DNA of 64,000 bases, taken from contig NC_015559.1 in the NCBI RefSeq assembly GCF_000214215.1, positions 496,001 through 560,000 of the forward strand. The letters run 5' to 3'. Source of the stretch: Marinomonas posidonica IVIA-Po-181. GTDB taxonomy: Bacteria; Pseudomonadota; Gammaproteobacteria; Pseudomonadales; Marinomonadaceae. The notes beneath the pieces are model-generated. The model saw nothing but the letters and a program-made list of their open reading frames with translations, searched no databases and had not been told where the DNA came from. Shown one piece after another: positions 56,117 through 64,000 of the stretch. Position 1 is the first letter of the stretch; each line of letters begins with the position of its first letter. The translations under genes and the position numbers were made by a program.

Positions 56117-57517
56117 TTAAGCCGCATTCTTATGAATGAAGCCCTTCCAAAAGGTTAGGATAATGATCTTGATATCGAGCCAGATTGACCAGTTTTCTAT
56201 ATAGTAAAGGTCGTGTTCTACTCGTTTCTTTAAGTCTGTATCACCACGCCAACCATTCACCTGAGCCCATCCTGTTATACCTCCTTTTACTGTGTGCTTT
56301 TGCATATAGCCAGGTATTTCGTTTTTAAACTGTTCTACAAACATGGTGCGTTCAGGGCGTGGGCCCACAATAGACATATCGCCTTTTAGTACGTTTATAA
56401 ATTGAGGTAGCTCGTCTAGGCTGGTTTTTCGAATGAAGGCGCCAAACTTTGTAACCGACATGGTTTGAGCTCCCCCCCATTGTACCCCATCTTTTTCACT
56501 GTCAACAGCCATAGAACGAAACTTGAGCATGTTGAAAGTTCGCCCATTCCAGCTTACACGTTCTTGGCGATAGAACACTGGGCCTGGGGAAGACAACTTT
56601 ACCCCTATGGCCAATGTCAACAAGATAGGGCTAATCATTAAAATAATGATGGCTGATAACAGCTTGTCTTCTATTTCTTTTAGAAAGCGGTTTTTACCTT
56701 CAAGCATGTGCGAAGTAGATAAATTAATGACAGGCAAACCTGCCACTTCTGTAAGCGAATGGTTTAGTAGCTGAAAGCCAAAAATATCTGGTACCATGCG
56801 AATGGTCACAGCACTGGTCGCTAGGGCGGACTGAACTTTCTCCATTCGCTTTACTTCACTAAAGGGCAGTGCTATCCATACTTGGTCGGTTTGATGCTTG
56901 CTTACAATTCGGTCAATGTTTTCTATAGTGCCGAGAATAGGTAACTCTTTAACTAAAGCTTTTTTGTATTTATCTGGATTATCAGTAATAAAGCCCTGTA
57001 TTTCCATACCAAGTTCTGGACTTAGCATTAATTTGCTAGCTACATCCTGCCCTAGCTCACCATCACCAATAATAATAACTCGGCGAATGTTAAAACCCTT
57101 TTTACGAAGTGCTCCCAAAGCTGCTCTTAAACTGAATCGATAACCCAGTATCATAACGGTGGAGGTGATCAACCATGTACCGACCCAAATACGCGAATAT
57201 AAGACAGATGTTTGAGTTGCAAATGCACTGATAACAAGAAATAAGAAGGTGCCAAAAGTTGCGCTAATCACACATCGCATTTCAGATGATAAAGAGGCAC
57301 CACGCCAAGCACGATAAGCACCTGCATACGTCAGTAAAATTAAGCCGACTAAAACTCCAAGTAGTAAAACGCTCTGGTAAGTGGAGTCTAGATGCAGATT
57401 TGAGAAGCGTAACCAATAACTAAAAAGTCCACTTGCAATAAGACAGAATAAATCTAGAGTACGAAGAGATAAGGCAATGGATGCGCTGTGTTCTTTTAAG
57501 GATAATCCTGTTTTCAC
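56117..57517 (-). CDS. Undecaprenyl-phosphate glucose phosphotransferase (WcaJ-like), initiating enzyme of cluster B
   Basis: This polyisoprenyl-phosphate glycosyl-1-phosphate transferase of 466 residues has four to five N-terminal membrane helices and a central nucleotide-binding-like domain (VIIIGDGELGQDVASKLM). The C-terminal catalytic domain has FNMLKFRSMAVDSEKDG, RKTSLDELPQFINVLKGDM, GPRPERTMFVE and GGITGWAQVNGWRGDT. Unlike the rest of cluster B it lies on the minus strand. Glucose is the usual sugar for this subgroup, but another hexose is possible. Confidence 0.92.
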   Translation of the reverse strand: MKTGLSLKEHSASIALSLRTLDLFCLIASGLFSYWLRFSNLHLDSTYQSVLLLGVLVGLILLTYAGAYRAWRGASLSSEMRCVISATFGTFLFLVISAFATQTSVLYSRIWVGTWLITSTVMILGYRFSLRAALGALRKKGFNIRRVIIIGDGELGQDVASKLMLSPELGMEIQGFITDNPDKYKKALVKELPILGTIENIDRIVSKHQTDQVWIALPFSEVKRMEKVQSALATSAVTIRMVPDIFGFQLLNHSLTEVAGLPVINLSTSHMLEGKNRFLKEIEDKLLSAIIILMISPILLTLAIGVKLSSPGPVFYRQERVSWNGRTFNMLKFRSMAVDSEKDGVQWGGAQTMSVTKFGAFIRKTSLDELPQFINVLKGDMSIVGPRPERTMFVEQFKNEIPGYMQKHTVKGGITGWAQVNGWRGDTDLKKRVEHDLYYIENWSIWLDIKIIILTFWKGFIHKNAA

Positions 57518-57541
57518 TTACTACTCGCTTAAGTTGTTCGG

Positions 57542-57570
57542 TATAATGTAATGTTTATGACACATGTGTC
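57542..57570 (+). promoter_or_regulatory. Putative promoter box and 12-bp palindrome upstream of waaL
   Basis: A perfect -10 hexamer TATAAT lies at 57542-57547 with a weak -35 (TTACTA) upstream. A perfect palindrome GACACATGTGTC follows at 57559-57570, just after the expected transcription start. It is placed between the divergent phosphotransferase and ligase genes, so it may bind a regulator. This is inference. Confidence 0.4.
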
Positions 57571-57666
57571 GATTTTCAATTGCTGCAATCTTGGTTTTGG
57601 TGAAATGTTGTGTGTTTTTCTTCAAAAACAAAATCGATTATTACATTTTATTTAAGGTCTTTGTAT

Positions 57667-58917
57667 ATGCTAGATAAGCTTTTTCATTTTTGTGTTTGGT
57701 TCTTGGCTGCTTTGACTTTTGCCATTTCTCTTAGCTATCCATCGGGTTATAACATAGGCGCTACTTTAATCTTCTTACTAGGGATGATTTTCCTATTTGT
57801 GCGCGATCCAAAGTCAGACGTAGATAAAAGTGACGTACAACTGATATTTACATTTGCTGTTTATGGTTTGCTTATGTTCTTTTTTGTCTATTTAGACGGG
57901 TTTCATATACGTGAGCTGGATCGTCCTTCTCGCTTTATTCTGGTATTACCTATTGCGTTGTTATTAATGCGATTAAATGGTCCAAGGGAGTGGATGTTTT
58001 ATGGGGTGGTTATAGGGGCGATAAGTGCCGCTATTCTCGGTGTGTATGAGCGCATGTACCTTGGGTTGGGTCGAGCTCATGGTAATGAGCATCCGATCAT
58101 GTTTGGAAATATAGCGATGATGTTGGGCATGTTAAGTTTTGTTTGCGCTTTATATTTTTATAGTAAAAAGAGCATTGTCTGGACTGTTTTGTCATCGTTG
58201 GGGTGTGTTTGTGGTGTAGCGGCTTCGGTTATGTCGGCTTCAAGAGGAGGGTGGGTTGCACTTCCTTTAGTCGGGCTTTTTTTGCTTTGGAATAGTCGTT
58301 TTCTATTGGGAAAAAAACGACTTTTAAAAATTGCTTTGTCTATTTTAGTTGCGTTTTTTACAGTTTATTTTGTTCCTCAGACAGGTGTTGAAGGTCGTAT
58401 TAACCAAGCATTGAATGATATTACTCGCTATGATCAAGGAATCGATAAAAACTCTTCAGTTGGCTTGAGATTTGAAATGTGGAAAGGGGCTATCAAAATG
58501 TTTGAGGCATCACCTATGGTTGGTGTCGGTGAATATGGGAGTTATTCTTTTAAGCAAGGCTTGATTCGAGATGGGGTTGTCTCAGAAAAGGTATTAATGT
58601 TTTCACATGCCCATAATGAATACCTAAATTCGTTAGGCTTAACAGGGATCTTAGGTTTTATTGCTTTGATGTTGGTGTATCTCGTCCCATTGAAATTGTT
58701 TTTAGGTAAAATGAAAGAGCATCAAGATGACTGGAATATTCGTTCTTATGCTATGGCTGGGGCCCTCGTTCCGATGTGTTATATGGATTTTGCCCTATCT
58801 CAATCTATGTTCAGTCATAGTATAGGTGTGATGATGTACGCTTTTCCTATTGTTTATTTCTGGGCAGCCTTGCGTTGGGCAGAGCGGGAAAGTTTAGCTA
58901 AAGCTTCTGTGGCTTAA
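57667..58917 (+). CDS. waaL: O-antigen ligase family protein (WaaL)
   Basis: This polytopic protein (416 residues with this start, about 12 hydrophobic segments) has the Wzy_C/WaaL periplasmic loop: SASRGGWVALPLVG, SSVGLRFEMWKGAIKMFEAS and the conserved His motif FSHAHNEYLNSLGLTGILG. It should join the finished polymer to lipid A-core. The ATG at 57667 has AAGG upstream; the open frame reaches back to 57610 without a ribosome site. The terminator at 58958 follows. Confidence 0.9.
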   Translation: MLDKLFHFCVWFLAALTFAISLSYPSGYNIGATLIFLLGMIFLFVRDPKSDVDKSDVQLIFTFAVYGLLMFFFVYLDGFHIRELDRPSRFILVLPIALLLMRLNGPREWMFYGVVIGAISAAILGVYERMYLGLGRAHGNEHPIMFGNIAMMLGMLSFVCALYFYSKKSIVWTVLSSLGCVCGVAASVMSASRGGWVALPLVGLFLLWNSRFLLGKKRLLKIALSILVAFFTVYFVPQTGVEGRINQALNDITRYDQGIDKNSSVGLRFEMWKGAIKMFEASPMVGVGEYGSYSFKQGLIRDGVVSEKVLMFSHAHNEYLNSLGLTGILGFIALMLVYLVPLKLFLGKMKEHQDDWNIRSYAMAGALVPMCYMDFALSQSMFSHSIGVMMYAFPIVYFWAALRWAERESLAKASVA

Positions 58918-58950
58918 TTTTCTAGGTGTACTACATTTTGTATAAACAAT

Positions 58951-58988
58951 AAAAAAAACGCTGATTGAATCAATCAGCGTTTTTTTAT
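58951..58988. terminator. Bidirectional terminator between waaL and the FKBP gene
   Basis: ACGCTGATTG-AAT-CAATCAGCGT is a perfect 10-bp stem flanked by A8 on the left and T7 on the right, so it works for both convergent genes. Confidence 0.92.
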
Positions 58989-59017
58989 TCAAGTCACGTT
59001 ATATTTGAAGAGACTTC

Positions 59018-59725
59018 TTATTCAGCCTTTTCAATACCATGCAATTCAACTACAAACTTAAGGGCAGCGTTTGGTGGAATGGGTCCTGTGCCACCTGGGC
59101 CGTAGGCTAGGTCAGCTGGGATGTATAGTTCGTATTTTGAACCAACCGGCATAAGCTGTAGACCTTCAGTCCAGCCAGGAATCACGCCGTTTAGTGGGAA
59201 AGTAATCGCTTCACCGCGTTGGTAAGAACTGTCAAAGACGGAACCATCCATTAGGGTGCCTTCATAATCTACTTTTACCGTATCTGTTGCCGCTGGTTTC
59301 TCACCCTCACCGGTGGTGATGACTTTATACAGTAAGCCAGATTCTGTTTTCTGTACGCTATCTTCCGCTTCTTTTTCTTTCAACCAAGCTTCTGATGCGG
59401 CTTTTGCCTCTTCTGCTACTTTTTGTTGAGCTAGCTGTGCTTTTTCCATTTCTTCTTGCTGATAGGCTTGGATGGTTTGGGTCACTTCTTCCATGGTCAT
59501 TTGAAGCTCTTTGTCCGCCGTTGCATCTTCAAAACCCGCTACGAAGCTTTTGACATCTAAGTCAGAGAAATTTTGTGACATACGCGTACCAAGCATGGTG
59601 CCCAAGCTGTAGCCTAATTTTTGTTCTTTAGAATCTAAAGTAGCTGGGCTAGTGTCTTTATGGTCGTCTGCGTATGCAAAAGCAACAGAGGACATTATCA
59701 AGGTCGCGATTAGAGTTTTCTTCAT
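59018..59725 (-). CDS. fkpA: FKBP-type peptidyl-prolyl cis-trans isomerase (FkpA/Mip-like)
   Basis: The 235-residue protein has a signal peptide (KKTLIATLIMSSVAFAYA), a helical dimerisation domain with Gln/Glu-rich segments (about 25-120) and a C-terminal FKBP domain: GTLMDGSVFDSSYQRGE, GVIPGWTEGLQLMPVGSK and AYGPGGTGPIPPNAALKF. It catalyses prolyl isomerisation and acts as a chaperone in the periplasm or outer membrane. It stands alone between a terminator and a 513-bp gene-free region. Confidence 0.92.
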   Translation of the reverse strand: MKKTLIATLIMSSVAFAYADDHKDTSPATLDSKEQKLGYSLGTMLGTRMSQNFSDLDVKSFVAGFEDATADKELQMTMEEVTQTIQAYQQEEMEKAQLAQQKVAEEAKAASEAWLKEKEAEDSVQKTESGLLYKVITTGEGEKPAATDTVKVDYEGTLMDGSVFDSSYQRGEAITFPLNGVIPGWTEGLQLMPVGSKYELYIPADLAYGPGGTGPIPPNAALKFVVELHGIEKAE

Positions 59726-60238
59726 AAAAAGTGTTCCATTGTTTAATTAATTATCACTGAGAGGAGTCAGTTTTTAAGACGGAGCTCAATTTTAATACTG
59801 TTTTTTTGTGCCAGTAGATTGACAAGTTGACGACAAAGCAGAAAGTGCAATATACGCCTTGTGCTTTGCAAAATCAGATCCGTCGCTCTTTTGTTACATA
59901 AGTGTTCTAACATAAGATTGACTACTTAAGCCAATTTTATGTGTTTCACTTTACCAAAGCGACCCCTTCACCTGCACACTTTGTTTGAGTCCCAAAAGAC
60001 TGATTGGTTCCACAAAACACAAGACGCAGAGTGAGATTAATCCTCGTTCATATAGTGAAACAATCGCTTTTACAAAAGCATGACAGTGTTTGCGAAAGCC
60101 GGTTTCTTTACATTCTGCTCTTGACGGTTTTCTGACGCTTTATTTGGTCAACAGATAACGAAGCGGTGAGTTTCTTGAAAATTCAATTCACATCTCCGCT
60201 ATTTGATTCGGTCCCACTATCTCATTCATACGTACTAT
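59726..60238. other. Gene-free region between fkpA and lysO
   Basis: The 513 bp hold no credible ORF on either strand. The left end must carry the promoter of the minus-strand fkpA; the right end is downstream of lysO. A short palindrome GCTTTT-AC-AAAAGC lies at 60066-60079. I see no tRNA, repeat of the cluster type or terminator with a T-run. Confidence 0.6.
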
Positions 60239-61153
60239 TTAATTCATCCCAAGAAAAAGCGGAATCAATACGGGTACTAAAACGCTCATGATAAAGCCAC
60301 TGGCAATGCACACAGGGACGATTTGTGAACCATGGAATTTGCCTAACATGGGTAGGGTGAAATCCATGGCTGTGGCGCCAGAATAGCCAACCGATAAATG
60401 ACTGTTGATACGGGCTAAAAAGGGGATGAACATCAGAGCGACGATTTCGCGGCTTAAATCCAATAAGAAGGCCGTGGTGCCAAGCACCGGATCCCCTAAT
60501 CCCGTGATGAGTATGCCTGATAAGCTGTACCAACCAAACCCTGATACAACTGCCAGTCCCTGATACCAGTTTAAGTCTAGAATAAAGCTGCTAAGCCAAC
60601 CAGCGAATAAGGTCGTTACTATTGTGACTAGGGCGATGATCACCCCTTGGCTATTCAGAAAGAGTTTGCGTAATCGATAGTTGCCTTGTCGTAATTGGCA
60701 ACCGATTAAAAACAACAGAAAGTACAGCAACCAAGTTACGTATTCGTCTATGTGTAATGTCCAGTTTTTCCCGACAATACCAAGCACCACTCCACCAATG
60801 ACCCAGCTAATGGTTTTTAATGCGTCCATCAAGGCTTGTTTTAGACTGGCTGAAGCAATTTCTTCAGGGTTATTTTCAGTGTGTTTATTAAAGCATTTTC
60901 CGCTGACATAAAGCCCTAAAAGACTGAGGCTACTGACTAGCAAAATTAAGATGACAGCTTGATAACCCGCAATCAATAGCTTTTCAATGAGGTTATCAAG
61001 TGACCCAAGGCTGAAACCAATTAGCCCTAGGATCAAGTAAACAAGTTGTTCAAGCCATTTCGCGACACGTTCTGGTGTAAAAGGTTTGAGATGAATCCAA
61101 TAGCCGAAAAGCAAAGTGATAAGAAGAGGACCTAATGTAGTGAGCATTGTCAT
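60239..61153 (-). CDS. lysO: Lysine exporter LysO family protein
   Basis: This membrane protein of about 304 residues with eight hydrophobic segments has the LysO (DUF340/YbjE) core blocks AVVSGFGWYSLSGILIT, AFLLDLSREIVALMFIP and GATAMDFTLP. LysO exports L-lysine (and toxic analogues). An in-frame TTG at 61168 lies upstream; the ATG at 61153 is preferred. It is divergent from the MATE gene. Confidence 0.85.
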   Translation of the reverse strand: MTMLTTLGPLLITLLFGYWIHLKPFTPERVAKWLEQLVYLILGLIGFSLGSLDNLIEKLLIAGYQAVILILLVSSLSLLGLYVSGKCFNKHTENNPEEIASASLKQALMDALKTISWVIGGVVLGIVGKNWTLHIDEYVTWLLYFLLFLIGCQLRQGNYRLRKLFLNSQGVIIALVTIVTTLFAGWLSSFILDLNWYQGLAVVSGFGWYSLSGILITGLGDPVLGTTAFLLDLSREIVALMFIPFLARINSHLSVGYSGATAMDFTLPMLGKFHGSQIVPVCIASGFIMSVLVPVLIPLFLGMN

Positions 61154-61293
61154 ACTGATGTCATCCAAGACAGAGGTAAATACAAAGAGGCGCTATTTTG
61201 TCGAGAATAGGCACAGAATTCAAGGCGGATGATGGTTGCTTTTGATGCAATGTCATGGGCTTGGTGTTAGATTAGCGGCTTTATTTTGGTTGT

Positions 61294-62679
61294 TTGGACT
61301 TTACACCTGTGGTGAAACGTTTTGCGGTATTAAAAGAAGTGTTGCACTTGCTGTTTCCAATGGTTCTGACGATGACGCTTGAGCTGTCGATCAGTGTCGT
61401 GGATACGATCATGCTGGGACATTACGATGCCTTGCATCTGGCCGCTGTCGGGCTTGCCTCGAGTTTGTGGATGCCCATTGGGTGTTTTTTGATTGGCGCG
61501 ACGTTTGGTCTGACACCGCTGGTTACACGACATCTACATGGTCGTCAGCCAAAGCTGATTAACTTATACATGTCTCAAGCCGTTGGTTTATCAATCGCCT
61601 TAGGGGTTGTGGCGATTTTACTGACGGTTTTCCTGCTGCCACATTTTGCTCGTATGATGGCGACTGAGCCAGAAACCCGAGAGGTCTCGGTCACTTATCT
61701 GTACATCTTCGCACCTGCATTGCCTATGTTGGCATTGATGACAGCCTATAAAAACTTGTTCGAAGCGGCTGGCCGTCCTAGTTTCCCTTTGATGGTGGCA
61801 AGTGCGGGCTTATTATTGAATATTCTTTTTAACTATGTGCTGATTTTTGGGCGATTTGGTTTTCCTGAAATGGGGGCAAAAGGGGCGGCTATTGCTTCTT
61901 GTTTATCTCTGTACTTGGCGGTGTTCTTTTTTGTGGTGTATGACAAGTTCTTAAATAAGCAGCCTCTCTTTACGCGATTGGTATGGCGTTATGTTCGTCA
62001 GTTTGGCATCTTGCTGAATGTGGGAATGCCTGCCGGTTTTGCCTTTGCGTTTGAGGTTGGCTTGTTTTCCTCGATGACCTGGTTGATTTCGTCTTTTGGG
62101 GATTTGGCATTGGGTAGCGGTCAGATCGTCATGTCGTATACCTCATTTTTGTTTACGCCAGTGATGGCCATGAGCGCGGTAACTGCCATTGTGGTTGCAA
62201 AGGCCATGTCAAAAGAGGGCGTGGACGGAGTGATGAAACGTCTGCGAGTGATTGTATTGCTCGGTTTAGGCTATGTTGGCGGTTGCTTTGCTATTACGCA
62301 GACGTTTAACGAACAGATTCCCTACCTCTACAGCAGTAATGATGACGTTGTTGCACTGGCGGCCAGCATCTTATTGATTTCTTCTTGTTACCAGTTACCT
62401 GATATGCTGCAAGCGACATTTACGGGGGCTTTGCGTGGTTTCAGGGATACTCGTTCTTCGATGATTGCCTTTGGGGTATCCTTGTTTGGATTGAGCATAC
62501 CACTTGGCTTTTGGCTATCGCATTATAGTCCTTGGTCAGAGACATTATCCCTGCGGGGGTTTTACATTGGTTTAGGCGCAGGCCTGATCTTGTTAGCGAG
62601 TATTTTAATATTACGTTTTCATTACGTTTTAAAACGTTACAAGGGCAAACGAATTTCATCGCCGCGGGAAGTGGCTTAG
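61294..62679 (+). CDS. MATE-family efflux transporter
   Basis: The protein of up to 461 residues has 12 hydrophobic segments. LLFPMVLTMTLELSISVVDT, LGHYDALHLAAVGLA and YKNLFEAAGRPSFPL mark the NorM-like MATE family, cation-coupled multidrug exporters. No ATG fits the start; a TTG at 61294 or a GTG at 61312 (giving MKRFAVLKEVL) are the candidates, and neither has a strong ribosome site. Confidence 0.88.
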   Translation: MDFTPVVKRFAVLKEVLHLLFPMVLTMTLELSISVVDTIMLGHYDALHLAAVGLASSLWMPIGCFLIGATFGLTPLVTRHLHGRQPKLINLYMSQAVGLSIALGVVAILLTVFLLPHFARMMATEPETREVSVTYLYIFAPALPMLALMTAYKNLFEAAGRPSFPLMVASAGLLLNILFNYVLIFGRFGFPEMGAKGAAIASCLSLYLAVFFFVVYDKFLNKQPLFTRLVWRYVRQFGILLNVGMPAGFAFAFEVGLFSSMTWLISSFGDLALGSGQIVMSYTSFLFTPVMAMSAVTAIVVAKAMSKEGVDGVMKRLRVIVLLGLGYVGGCFAITQTFNEQIPYLYSSNDDVVALAASILLISSCYQLPDMLQATFTGALRGFRDTRSSMIAFGVSLFGLSIPLGFWLSHYSPWSETLSLRGFYIGLGAGLILLASILILRFHYVLKRYKGKRISSPREVA

Positions 62680-62723
62680 TCTTGTGATTTAAGTATTTTG
62701 ATTTAAGTGCTAGGAAATATGGT

Positions 62724-63750
62724 ATGAAACAGATTTTAGTTACAGGTGGTGCGGGGTTTATAGGTAGTCATACTTGTGTGGAATTGTTGCTGCAAGGGTA
62801 TGAGGTCGTTGTAGTGGATAACCTATGTAATGCCAATCCTGAAGTCTTTAATCGTATCCAAACCATTACCAATCAATCGGTTATTTTTTTATGAAGCGGA
62901 TCTGCTTGATCAGTCAGCCATTGACGCTATTTTTGAGCAACACAGTATCGATGCTGTTATTCATTTTGCCGGGCTAAAAGCGGTAGGGGAATCCACACAA
63001 ATTCCAATCACCTATTACCACAATAATCTGACCAGCACCTTGCTGTTGTTAGAGGTGATGGTGAAACATCATGTCTTTAATCTTGTTTTCAGTTCTTCCG
63101 CTACGGTTTATGGTGAACATAACCCGATTCCTTATGTGGAGCATTTTCCTTTAAGCTCAACAAGTCCATATGGTCGTACCAAGGTGATGATTGAGCAATT
63201 TTTACAAGATGCTTTTGTCTCGGATCCAAGATGGAATGTGTCCTTGTTGCGCTATTTTAATCCTGTTGGTGCTCATCCAAGTGGTTTAATTGGTGAAGAT
63301 CCAAATGGCATTCCAAATAATCTCATGCCTTTCATTGCTCAAGTTGCCGTCGGCAAGCGTGAAAAACTGAGTGTATTCGGTGGGGATTATCCGACTCACG
63401 ACGGCACCGGCGTGCGAGATTACATCCATGTGGTGGATTTAGCATTGGGTCACATTAAAGCGCTTCAGAAGCTAGAGGAACAACAATCGGCGAGCATTGA
63501 AGCCTATAACTTGGGGGCTGGAAAAGGTGATAGTGTATTGGACGTGTTAAAGGCATTTGAAAAAGCTTCTGGTAAAGACATTGCTTATTCAATTGAAGCC
63601 AGACGAGCTGGCGATATCGCCGAGTTTTACGCGAATGCAGACAAAGCTAAAGCCGAATTGGGTTGGGAAGTCGAATTAACCTTAGAAGACATGTGCCGAG
63701 ACGCATGGAGATGGCAAAGTCAAAACCCCAATGGTTTTGGTGACTCTTAA
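62724..63750 (+). pseudogene. galE: UDP-glucose 4-epimerase (second galE), broken by +1 frameshift in a T7 run
   Basis: The ATG at 62724 (AGGA upstream) starts [20 protein letters not shown] and runs to NQSVIF, then hits TGA at 62892-62894 because of seven Ts at 62884-62890. With six Ts it would continue as [14 protein letters not shown] and give a normal GalE of about 341 residues, with [20 protein letters not shown] and [14 protein letters not shown] intact. The downstream part (from 62830 in the other frame) stays open to 63750. No other decay is seen, so the change is recent, phase-variable or a sequencing error. Confidence 0.88.
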
Positions 63751-63771
63751 CCTACCTTTAGTACGCTGACA

Positions 63772-64000
63772 TTAGAGTGGGCAAGCTGATTGAATGTTGA
63801 ACCTGCGACATTGCTCAATGAGTTGATCTATGTCCATATGTTGTTCAACGCGGTTGGCCAGTCGCTCAATTTCGCTCTCTCTGTGTTGGCGATAATCAAA
63901 TGCTTTGCTTTGAGTGTGTCCGGCCCATTCTAACAAGGCGTTTAAGGCACCAGTATGATCAAACAAACCATGTAAGTAAGTACCGATGATTTGCCCATCG
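63772..64000 (-). CDS. cobQ: Cobyric acid synthase CobQ, 3' end only
   Basis: The minus-strand frame enters from the right edge with DGQIIGTYLHGLFDHTGALN, the end of the glutamine amidotransferase domain (catalytic His region) of CobQ. It continues with RESEIERLANRVEQHMDIDQ to a TAA at 63774-63772. CobQ amidates the corrin ring in cobalamin synthesis. The rest lies beyond the window. It converges with the broken galE, and no terminator is visible in the 21-base gap. Confidence 0.85.
   Translation of the reverse strand, partial: DGQIIGTYLHGLFDHTGALNALLEWAGHTQSKAFDYRQHRESEIERLANRVEQHMDIDQLIEQCRRFNIQSACPL

Noticed and set aside
61154..61293. Lysine riboswitch ahead of lysO
   Set aside because: The gap of about 140 bp is too short for the conserved lysine aptamer and its junction, and no matching segments are seen.

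Overview
The window looks like chromosomal DNA of a marine gammaproteobacterium of the Oceanospirillales type. Marinomonas is my best guess. This is inference from protein sequence character and gene order (ubiE-ubiB-hisE-tatABC, dsbA next to a GGDEF gene, divergent engB); no rRNA or tRNA marker is present.

Left part, 1-10.1 kb, is housekeeping: the 3' end of typA, dtd, the reverse-strand run ubiE-ubiB-hisE-tatA-tatB-tatC, a diguanylate cyclase behind dsbA, engB, a VOC protein and a YcaQ-type DNA glycosylase. From 10.1 to 21.1 kb lies a complete L-rhamnose catabolic locus with the rhizobial layout: rhaI and a bifunctional aldolase/dehydrogenase on the minus strand, and divergently rhaR-rhaS-rhaT-rhaP-rhaQ followed by a single gene that fuses rhamnose mutarotase to rhamnose kinase. 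A pair of 16-bp inverted sites in the divergent promoter region is a good candidate for the RhaR operator.

From 23.0 to 58.9 kb are two adjacent surface-polysaccharide (O-antigen type) clusters. Cluster A (23.0-46.0 kb) starts with a MarR-type EPS regulator and makes GDP-L-fucose (gmd, fcl, gmm; manC and manB at the far end) and a CDP-3,6-dideoxyhexose (ddhD-A-B-C, then a reductase and an RmlC-like epimerase, which together suggest CDP-ascarylose). It also carries a flippase, a polymerase, two GT11 fucosyltransferase-like genes, two GT17 genes, DUF3431 and DUF5672 genes, two GT2 genes and an initiating phosphotransferase. Cluster B (46.2-58.9 kb) holds galE, a second flippase and polymerase, rmlBACD for dTDP-L-rhamnose, three GT2 rhamnosyltransferase-like genes, a second initiating phosphotransferase on the minus strand and an O-antigen ligase. 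The core of cluster A (30.3-41.6 kb) is clearly AT-rich and reads as acquired DNA.

The clusters keep molecular scars of their assembly. A 101-bp direct repeat (one mismatch) of the fcl 3' region brackets an 8.2-kb block and cuts off a DUF3431 gene. A 22-codon remnant of a second manC 3' end lies between galE and the second flippase. A roughly 45-bp intergenic repeat occurs at three places around the cluster edges.

Right part, 59.0-64.0 kb: an FKBP-type isomerase, a LysO-type exporter, a MATE transporter, a second galE broken by one extra T in a homopolymer, and the 3' end of a cobyric acid synthase gene. A metallo-hydrolase gene at 21.3-22.7 kb also seems to have lost its normal 5' end through a small frameshift. 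Coordinates follow the sequence given; all functional calls rest on motif recognition, not on database searches.
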